From positions 1 to 11,360 of the forward strand of contig JANYFX010000404.1 of the NCBI GenBank assembly GCA_025359585.1: a DNA stretch of 11,360 bases, in the 5' to 3' direction. The translations under genes were made by a program, and so were the position numbers. Each line of letters opens with the position of its first letter. The first letter of the stretch is position 1. This document shows positions 6,436-11,360 of this stretch, in pieces. Origin of the DNA: Rhizobacter sp. GTDB lineage: Bacteria > Pseudomonadota > Gammaproteobacteria > Burkholderiales > Burkholderiaceae_C. The notes under the pieces are model-generated. The model had not been told where the DNA came from. It saw only the letters and a program-made list of their open reading frames with translations, and searched no databases.

Positions 6436-7346
6436 GAGCGCATCAAGGTGCTCTTGCCGAACAGGCTCTCGATCAGGTCGACCGCCACGATCGCGGTGCC
6501 GTTGCGCACGTCGAGTGCCGGGTTGAGTTCCATAACGTCGAGCGAGGCGAGCCGCCCGGTGTCGGCGATCATCTCCATGCAGAGCTGCGCTTCGCGATAC
6601 GTCGGGCCGCCCTTCACGGTGGTGCCTACGCCGGGGGCGAGGTCGGCGTCGAGAAAGTCGACGTCGAAGCTGACGTGCAGGTGGGTGTTCGCGTCGAGCG
6701 TTGCGAGCGCCAGCTCCATCGTGTGGCGCATGCCCATCTCGTCGATGTAGCGCATATCGAAGACTTCGAGGCCGGTCTCGTGCACGAGGCGCTTTTCGCC
6801 CTGGTCGACGCTGCGGATGCCGATCTGGCGGATAACTTTCGGGTTGATCGCCGGCACCGAGCCGCCGATCTCGATCAGCGCCTGCGGGCCGTGGCCGCAC
6901 AGGCACGCGACCGGCATGCCGTGGATGTTGCCGCTCGGCGTGAGCGTGTTGGTGTTGAAGTCGGCATGCGCGTCGAGCCACAGCACGCGCAGCTTCTTGC
7001 CGGCTTCGCGGCAATGGCGCGCGACCGCGCTGATCGAGCCGATGCCAAGACAGTGGTCACCACCGAGCAAAATCGGCAGGCGGCCGAGTTTCAGCTCAGT
7101 GAGCATCGCTTCGTGCACCGCCACGTTCCAGGCCACCACTTCGTTCAGATGCCGGTAACCATCGACTGGCGGCAACCAGGGGTTGGCGGGGCCGCTGACG
7201 TTGCCGCGGTCGAGCACTTCGAGGCCGTGGCTCTCGAGCACGCTGACGATGTCGGCCACGCGCAGTGCTTCGGGCCCCATGCTGGCGCCGCGGCTGCCGG
7301 CGCCGATGTCGGTGGGCGCGCCGATCAGGCTGATGAGTTTGTTCAT
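6432..7346 (-). CDS. rocF: Arginase (L-arginine amidinohydrolase)
   Basis: A 304-residue cytosolic arginase, hydrolysing L-arginine to ornithine and urea with a binuclear manganese centre. All six expected metal ligands are visible: His98 in LLGGDHCLGIGS, Asp125, His127 and Asp129 in WLDAHADFNT, and Asp228 and Asp230 in SFDVDFLDADLAPGVGT. The substrate loop SGNIHGMP (138-145) and the arginase-type IGIRSVDQGEK (175-185) favour arginase over agmatinase or formimidoylglutamase. The common LDP after the last ligand reads LDA here. The length is normal for bacterial arginases. The ATG at 7346 is chosen because the family begins directly with ISLIGAPTDIGAG, and a GGAAC precedes it at about eight bases. 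The upstream extension of the frame overlaps the LOG gene and is not used. It lies 19 bases after the LOG gene and overlaps the next gene by four bases, so co-transcription is likely. No urease or arginine transporter is in the window. Confidence 0.94.
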   Translation of the reverse strand: MNKLISLIGAPTDIGAGSRGASMGPEALRVADIVSVLESHGLEVLDRGNVSGPANPWLPPVDGYRHLNEVVAWNVAVHEAMLTELKLGRLPILLGGDHCLGIGSISAVARHCREAGKKLRVLWLDAHADFNTNTLTPSGNIHGMPVACLCGHGPQALIEIGGSVPAINPKVIRQIGIRSVDQGEKRLVHETGLEVFDMRYIDEMGMRHTMELALATLDANTHLHVSFDVDFLDADLAPGVGTTVKGGPTYREAQLCMEMIADTGRLASLDVMELNPALDVRNGTAIVAVDLIESLFGKSTLMRS

Positions 7347-7365
7347 GCGGGTTCCAGCGTCGGGT

Positions 7366-8274
7366 TCAAAGATCGGCGACGGGCAGGTCCTTGTCGGACT
7401 CGCGCAGCTCGAAACCGACTTCGGCTTCGAGGTGGCTCCAGGCTTCTTCGGCGGTCTCGACAAAGCGGAAGAGCTGCAGGTCGAGCGCGCTGATCATGCC
7501 GGTCTCGACGAGCTGCTCGAAGTTGATCAGCTTGGTCCAGAACTCGCGGCCGAACAGCAGGACCGGGCGGCGCCGCGACTTGCCGGTTTGAATCAGCGTG
7601 AGCGCTTCGAACATTTCATCGAGCGTGCCGAAACCACCGGGGAAACACACCAGCGCCACCGAGCGCATCAGGAAGTGCATCTTGCGCAGGCCGAAGTAGT
7701 GAAACTGGAAACACAGCTCGGGTGTGATGTACGGGTTGGGCGCCTGCTCGTGCTGCAGCACGATGTTCAGGCCGATGCTCTTGCCGCCCGCTTCGAAGGC
7801 GCCGCGGTTACCCGCTTCCATGATGCCGGGACCGCCGCCGGTGACGACGTAGATCGGTGTCGCCAGTTGCGCCGAATTGCGTGTCACGAGTGCGGCGAAG
7901 CGCCGCGCTTCTTCGTAGTAGTGCGACATCGCCATGTGGCGTTCGGCCATGGCGAGCGCGGTGTCGTCGTTGGCCGAACGCGCGTCGTCGAGCAGGCGCT
8001 GGGCTGTCTCGAGCGGGACGATGCGGGCGCTGCCGAAGATCACGATGGTCGACTCGATGCCTTGCTCGTCCTGCACCATTTCGGGCTTGAGCAGTTCGAG
8101 CTGCATGCGCACCGGGCGCATCTCTTCGCGCAGCAGGAAATCGGTGTCGGTGAAGGCGAGCCGGTACGAACTTTCCGGCCCTTCGTAGCGCGACAGCGGC
8201 TGGGTCGATCCGGCGTTGGCGTCTTGCTCCGCAGTCGGGAAGTTGCGGGTCTTGTGTCGGCTCTGTTTGCTCAT
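7366..8274 (-). CDS. LOG-family (Lonely Guy, lysine-decarboxylase-motif) protein
   Basis: A 302-residue LOG-family Rossmann protein. Characterised members cleave the ribose phosphate from (cytokinin) nucleoside 5'-monophosphates; bacterial relatives may act on ordinary purine monophosphates, and the old name 'lysine decarboxylase' is misleading. The motifs are clear: GSARIVP (81-87), the glycine loop VVTGGGPGIMEAGNRGA (143-159), LRKMHFLMRS (196-205) and the signature FPGGFGTLDEMFEALTLIQ (211-229). The length is larger than the roughly 190-residue short LOGs because of an N-terminal extension of about 75 residues. The first 30 of these look disordered and the rest helical (SYRLAFTDTDFLLREEMRPV). 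The start ATG is preceded by no clear ribosome site; it is the first start in the frame after the divergent promoter region. It is the first gene of the - strand run. The substrate cannot be told from sequence. Confidence 0.9.
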   Translation of the reverse strand: MSKQSRHKTRNFPTAEQDANAGSTQPLSRYEGPESSYRLAFTDTDFLLREEMRPVRMQLELLKPEMVQDEQGIESTIVIFGSARIVPLETAQRLLDDARSANDDTALAMAERHMAMSHYYEEARRFAALVTRNSAQLATPIYVVTGGGPGIMEAGNRGAFEAGGKSIGLNIVLQHEQAPNPYITPELCFQFHYFGLRKMHFLMRSVALVCFPGGFGTLDEMFEALTLIQTGKSRRRPVLLFGREFWTKLINFEQLVETGMISALDLQLFRFVETAEEAWSHLEAEVGFELRESDKDLPVADL

Positions 8275-8376
8275 GGTGCGCAGCTTAAGCCAAGTGTGGC
8301 GGCGTGTTCGTTTCGGTGGCTTGGCGCGCCACTAAGATCGCTGCGACATGGTGGCTGAAAAAACAGGAGTGTTCGG
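8275..8376. promoter_or_regulatory. Divergent promoter region between the LOG and Ldh-family genes
   Basis: This 102-base gap separates two divergently read genes and should hold both promoters. On the + strand TAAGAT (8333-8338, four of six -10 matches) could serve the oxidoreductase gene, giving a leader of about 30 bases; no good -35 precedes it. GCCAAG (8289-8294) and CTTGGC (8320-8325) are inverted repeats 25 bases apart, a possible operator. GGCGCGCC (8323-8330) is a perfect palindrome overlapping the second arm. All are weak, sequence-only signals. Confidence 0.4.
8365..8369 (+). promoter_or_regulatory. Shine-Dalgarno sequence deciding the GTG start of the Ldh-family gene
   Basis: AGGAG lies seven bases before the GTG at 8377, good spacing. 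It supports GTG as the true start rather than the ATG five codons later (Met6), which has no such site. Confidence 0.7.
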
Positions 8377-9381
8377 GTGCTGAAAATTTCGATGGGGCTT
8401 GCACGTGAGCGTGTGAGTGCGGCTTTGCAGCGTGCCGGCGCCAGCGCGCCGATGGCCGACGCGACGGCGCGTGCGCTGGTGCTGGCCGAAGCGCAAGGCC
8501 TGGCGTCGCACGGCCTGAGCCGGGTGGCGCAATACAGCGGTCATTTGCGCCATGGCCGGGTCGATGGTGCGGCCGTGGCCCGCGTCGTGAAGGACCGTCG
8601 CGCGGCCGCGGTGGTCGACGCCGGCACCGGCCTCGCGTTCCCGGCCTGCGAGCTGGCCGTGGCTGAAGCGATGCGGCGCGCGCGCGAGTTCGGCATCAGC
8701 CTGGTGGGCGTGGTCAACAGCCACCACGCGGGTGTGCTGGTCGATCACCTGCGGGTGGCGGCCGAGGCCGGCCTGGTCGGCCTCGGTTTTGCGAACGCGC
8801 CTTCGGCGATGCCGGCGGCTGGCGGGCGGCACCCGATCTTCGGTACCAACCCGCTGGCGGCGATCTTCCCGCGGCGCGACGAGCTGCCCTTGATGATCGA
8901 CCTGAGCCTGAGCGAAGTGGCGCGCGGCAAGCTGATGGTGGCCGCGCAGCAGGGCAGGCCCATTCCGCTGGGCTGGGCGCTCGACGTGCATGGGCTGCCC
9001 ACCACCGACCCGCAAGCCGGCATGGACGGCTCGATGCTGCCGATCGGCGCGGCCTCCAGCCCGAAAGGCGCGATGCTCGCGCTGGTGGTCGAGCTGCTCG
9101 TCACGGCGCTGATCGGTGCGAACTTCGGCTTCGAGGCCTCGGGCTTTTTTGCCGATGCCGGCAACACGCCGCGCATCGGCCAGACCTTCATCGTGATCGA
9201 CCCGGGCGCGCTCGCCGGCAGCGACACCTTCTTCGACCGCATCGAGGTGCTTGTGCGCGAGATGCTCGTGGACGATGGTGTGCGGCTGCCCGGCGCGCGG
9301 CGTGAGGCGCTGCTGCGCACGTCGCTTGAGGAAGGCATCGACGTAACCGCCGCGTTGTGGCGAAGCCTCGCCGAGGCGTGA
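8377..9381 (+). CDS. Ldh-family NAD(P)-dependent oxidoreductase (malate/L-lactate dehydrogenase-like, Ldh_2)
   Basis: A 334-residue cytosolic oxidoreductase of the Ldh_2 family, which is unrelated to classical lactate dehydrogenases. It contains malate, L-sulfolactate, ureidoglycolate and 2,3-diketo-L-gulonate dehydrogenases as well as imine reductases such as Pip2C/Pyr2C reductase (DpkA). Family landmarks are ASHGLSRVAQY (43-53, the conserved substrate His), NSHHAGVLVDHL (114-125), FGTNPLAAIFP (155-165), DLSLSEVARGK (175-185), LGWALDVHGLPTTDP (198-212) and SPKGAMLALVVELL (228-241). The length is typical. The start is GTG, supported by a well-placed AGGAG. It stands alone on the + strand, divergent from the LOG gene and convergent with moeB with only nine bases between the stops. 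The substrate cannot be decided from sequence; neighbours offer no clear pathway. Confidence 0.9.
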   Translation: MLKISMGLARERVSAALQRAGASAPMADATARALVLAEAQGLASHGLSRVAQYSGHLRHGRVDGAAVARVVKDRRAAAVVDAGTGLAFPACELAVAEAMRRAREFGISLVGVVNSHHAGVLVDHLRVAAEAGLVGLGFANAPSAMPAAGGRHPIFGTNPLAAIFPRRDELPLMIDLSLSEVARGKLMVAAQQGRPIPLGWALDVHGLPTTDPQAGMDGSMLPIGAASSPKGAMLALVVELLVTALIGANFGFEASGFFADAGNTPRIGQTFIVIDPGALAGSDTFFDRIEVLVREMLVDDGVRLPGARREALLRTSLEEGIDVTAALWRSLAEA

Positions 9382-9390
9382 CGCGCCTGC

Positions 9391-10158
9391 TCAGGCAGCG
9401 TCGTGCGAACGCCGCGCCCCACACACCGGGCAATCGGCACTGCGTGCGGTGAGGATCTGCGTCCATTCCATCGTGCGCGCGTCGAGCATCTGCAGTTGCC
9501 CGGCCAGCGATGTGCCCACGCCCAACAGCAGCTTCAGCGTTTCGGCCGCCTGCATGCTGCCGATGATGCCGACCAGCGGCGCGAACACGCCCATCGTCGA
9601 GCATTGCACTTCCTCGATCACGGCGTCTTTCGGGAACAGGCAGGCATAACAAGGGTTGGCTGCGGAGCGCGTGTCGTAGACCGAGACCTGCCCGTCGAAG
9701 CCGATCGCCGCCCCCGACACCAGCGGCTTGCCGTGCGCCACGCACGCTGCGTTGACGGCATGGCGGGTCGCGAAGTTGTCGCTGCAATCGACGACCACGT
9801 CGGCGCTGCGTACCAGCGCGTCGAGGCGCGCGGCGTCGGCGCGTTCCTGCAGCGCGACCACCCGCACGTCGGGGTTGATGGCCGTGACGCTGCTGGCCGC
9901 CGACTCGACCTTGGGCTGCCCGATTCTGGCCATCGAGTGCACGATCTGGCGCTGCAGGTTGGTCAGGTCCACGCTGTCGTGGTCCACCAGCGTCAGCGTG
10001 CCCACGCCAGCAGTGCCGAGGTAGAGCGCCACCGGCGAGCCCAAGCCACCGGCGCCGATCACGAGTGCGTGCGCGGTGAGCAGGCGCTGCTGGCCCTCGA
10101 TGCCGATCTCGTCGAGCAGGATGTGGCGCGAATAGCGCAGCAGCTGGGTGTCGTCCAT
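9391..10158 (-). CDS. moeB: Molybdopterin-synthase adenylyltransferase MoeB (HesA/MoeB/ThiF family)
   Basis: A 255-residue E1-like enzyme that adenylates the C-terminal glycine of the MoaD sulfur carrier so it can be thiocarboxylated for molybdenum cofactor synthesis. The start reads LLRYSRHILLDEIGIEGQ, typical of MoeB. The nucleotide loop is GAGGLGS (35-41), followed by DHDSVDLTNLQRQ (59-71, with the catalytic Arg), KVESA (83-87) and the metal/ATP-contacting DCSDNFATR (124-132). The structural zinc pair is CYAC (170-173) with CPVC (243-246). A conserved-position Cys lies in VQCSTMGVFAPLVG (Cys186). ThiF (thiamine) is the main alternative; there is no thiamine or MoaD gene in the window. The upstream S41 protease gene is a familiar neighbour in betaproteobacteria. 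The open frame runs far upstream through the protease but is not coding there. No Shine-Dalgarno sequence precedes the ATG. Confidence 0.9.
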   Translation of the reverse strand: MDDTQLLRYSRHILLDEIGIEGQQRLLTAHALVIGAGGLGSPVALYLGTAGVGTLTLVDHDSVDLTNLQRQIVHSMARIGQPKVESAASSVTAINPDVRVVALQERADAARLDALVRSADVVVDCSDNFATRHAVNAACVAHGKPLVSGAAIGFDGQVSVYDTRSAANPCYACLFPKDAVIEEVQCSTMGVFAPLVGIIGSMQAAETLKLLLGVGTSLAGQLQMLDARTMEWTQILTARSADCPVCGARRSHDAA

Positions 10159-10176
10159 GCACACAGCATACAAACT

Positions 10177-10205
10177 AAAACGCCCGTGGGTGGCACGGGC
10201 GTTTT
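10177..10205 (-). terminator. Strong intrinsic terminator after ctpA
   Basis: AAAACGCCCGTG (10177-10188) and CACGGGCGTTTT (10194-10205) are a perfect 12-base inverted repeat around a five-base loop. Read on the - strand the GC stem is followed by TTTTAGTTTG, a classic rho-independent terminator 18 bases past the ctpA stop. It is symmetric and would also work on the + strand. Only 18 bases separate it from the moeB ATG. Confidence 0.9.
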
Positions 10206-10223
10206 GTGGAGAGCTTGCGCGAC

Positions 10224-11360
10224 TCAGTTGTTGGTATCGGCCTCGGCCTTGCGTTCGACGGCGGTCTTGCTGACCATCACGGCCTTGCCCTTCAGGCGGT
10301 TGAGCGCCTGCGTGAGCTGGAAGTCCTCGGCGGTGCCGAACTCGATCGGCGGCTTGGGTGCGGTGCCGGCCTTCTTCGCCATGTCGTCTTCGAGCTTCTT
10401 GCGCGCTTCGTCGCGGGCTTTTTCGCGCGCTTCGTCTTTCTGCTCGGCGCCCTGGCCGCTTTGAAGGTGCTTTTCGAGGTCGGCTTCGCGGGTGCGCAGC
10501 GCGGCGAACAGGTTGCCTTCGGCGGTCTCGTCGATCATCACGTCGGGCACGATGCCCTTGGCCTGGATCGACGCGCCGCTCGGCGTGTAATAACGCGCCG
10601 TGGTGATCTTCAGCGCGGTTTCGGGCGAGAGCTGGCGCACCGTCTGCACCGAGCCCTTGCCGAAGGTTTGCGCGCCCATGATGGTGGCGCGTTTGTGGTC
10701 TTGCAGCGCGCCGGCCACGATCTCGCTGGCCGAGGCCGAGCCTTCGTTGACCAGCACGATCAAGGGCACGCGCTTGACTGCGTCGGGCACCTTGCGCAAC
10801 GGGTCGGCGCCACCGCGGCGCTGGTAGTACTCGGGCGAGGCCTTGAAGGTCTGCTTCGAGTCGGCGATCTGGCCGTTGGTCGAGACCACGACCACGTCCG
10901 TCGGCAGAAAGGCCGCCGAGATGGCGACGGCGCCTTCGAGCAAGCCACCCGGATCGTTGCGCAGGTCGAGCACCAGACCTTTCAGGTTGGGCTCCTGCTT
11001 GTAGATTTCTTCGAGCTTGCGCGAGAAGTCTTCGACGGTGCGGTCCTGGAACTGGCTCACCCGCAACCACGCGTAGCCGGGTTCGATGACCTTGGAGCGC
11101 ACGCTCTGCACACGAATTTCTTCGCGCACGATGGTCACCGGGAAGCTGCGGTTTTCGGTGCGGCGGAACACGGTCAGCACGACCTTGGTGTTCGGCTCGC
11201 CGCGCATTTTCTTGACCGCCTGGTCGACCGTGAGGCCCTTGACCAGCGTGTCGTCGATCTTGGTGATGAGGTCGCCGCTCTTCAAGCCGGCGCGGAAGGC
11301 GGGTGAGCCTTCGATCGGGCTGACGACCTTGACCAGCCCGTCTTCCATGCCCATTTCGAT
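10224..11360 (-). CDS. ctpA: S41-family carboxy-terminal processing protease CtpA (5' end outside window)
   Basis: The C-terminal 378 residues of a tail-specific serine protease of the S41 family, a periplasmic or membrane-anchored enzyme that trims or degrades envelope proteins. Residues are counted from the Met at 11354. A PDZ domain comes first (about 1-75; GLVKVVSPIEGSPAFRAGLK and SGDLITKIDD). Then follows the protease core: GYAWLRVSQF, LVLDLRNDPGGLL (127-139), VNEGSASASEIVAGALQD (202-219) and AQTFGKGSVQTVRQL (228-242). The Ser-Lys-Gln catalytic set is Ser208, Lys233 and Gln237, with the same spacing as in CtpB-type enzymes. After the core comes a charged helical stretch (about 288-329, Lys/Glu/Ala/Arg) and a short C-terminal segment ending in two Asn. 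The signal peptide and N-terminal helices are beyond the right edge; family members run about 440-500 residues. The gene ends at a strong terminator, with moeB next. Confidence 0.93.
   Translation of the reverse strand: MEMGMEDGLVKVVSPIEGSPAFRAGLKSGDLITKIDDTLVKGLTVDQAVKKMRGEPNTKVVLTVFRRTENRSFPVTIVREEIRVQSVRSKVIEPGYAWLRVSQFQDRTVEDFSRKLEEIYKQEPNLKGLVLDLRNDPGGLLEGAVAISAAFLPTDVVVVSTNGQIADSKQTFKASPEYYQRRGGADPLRKVPDAVKRVPLIVLVNEGSASASEIVAGALQDHKRATIMGAQTFGKGSVQTVRQLSPETALKITTARYYTPSGASIQAKGIVPDVMIDETAEGNLFAALRTREADLEKHLQSGQGAEQKDEAREKARDEARKKLEDDMAKKAGTAPKPPIEFGTAEDFQLTQALNRLKGKAVMVSKTAVERKAEADTNN

Noticed and set aside
6436..7014. N-terminal extension of the transferase-like frame through arginase
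   Set aside because: The extra 193 residues are Arg/His-rich and out of frame with arginase, which has all its metal ligands. The GTG at 6435 gives a normal family length.
6675..8358. Long + strand frames opposite arginase and the LOG gene
   Set aside because: No domain content and strong overlap with two clear - strand genes.
9365..9396. Short inverted repeats GCCTC/GAGGC and GCCTG/CAGGC at the oxidoreductase/moeB convergent junction
   Set aside because: Five-base stems with two- or three-base loops, partly inside coding sequence and without a T-tract; too weak to call a terminator.
10159..11070. N-terminal extension of the moeB frame through ctpA
   Set aside because: It is low-complexity Arg/Ala-rich sequence overlapping the protease gene, and it crosses the terminator. 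MoeB family members begin at the chosen ATG.

Overview
This window is a dense, GC-rich (clearly above 60% by eye) chromosomal segment with strong G/C third-position bias. It looks like a betaproteobacterium of the order Burkholderiales, possibly the Leptothrix/Rubrivivax/Methylibium-type lineages. That placement is inferred from base composition and from the family and neighbour combinations (ligase-associated helicase, ctpA followed by moeB, MipA/OmpV porin-like protein), not from a search. No rRNA, tRNA, CRISPR array, insertion sequence or integrase is visible.

Layout. Positions 2-3028 read on the + strand: the C-terminal two thirds of a ligase-associated Lhr-type DEXH helicase (cut by the left edge), a YkvA/DUF1232 membrane protein overlapping it by four bases, and an outer-membrane MipA/OmpV protein. 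Positions 3053-8274 read on the - strand as one tightly packed run. In transcription order it holds a LOG-family protein, arginase, a phosphoethanolamine-transferase-like membrane enzyme (its GTG start overlaps the arginase stop), a ProQ/FinO-domain RNA chaperone, and two tandem T4 gp19-type tail-tube proteins. A short GC hairpin separates this run from the convergent mipA gene. At 8275-8376 lies the divergent promoter region between the LOG gene and an Ldh-family NAD(P)-dependent oxidoreductase (8377-9381, + strand). Positions 9391-11360 read on the - strand: the right edge cuts a periplasmic S41 carboxy-terminal processing protease (CtpA), followed by a near-perfect intrinsic terminator and then moeB.

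Most genes are ordinary housekeeping or envelope functions. LOG and arginase are soluble metabolic enzymes. The phosphoethanolamine-transferase-like protein, MipA/OmpV and CtpA act at the envelope. ProQ is a post-transcriptional regulator. MoeB activates the MoaD sulfur carrier for molybdenum cofactor synthesis.

The one element that does not fit is the pair of contractile-tail tube paralogues at 3053-3934. They have no sheath, baseplate, spike or ATPase gene anywhere in the window, are joined with no spacing, and sit directly behind proQ. They are the best candidate for an unusual system: a detached part of an extracellular contractile injection system, or domesticated tube proteins. Secondary points of interest are the moeB start squeezed against a terminator with no visible Shine-Dalgarno sequence, an unusual metal-ligand substitution in the phosphoethanolamine-transferase-like enzyme, and a ligase-associated helicase operon that continues into ykvA where the nuclease gene pdeM would often be expected.
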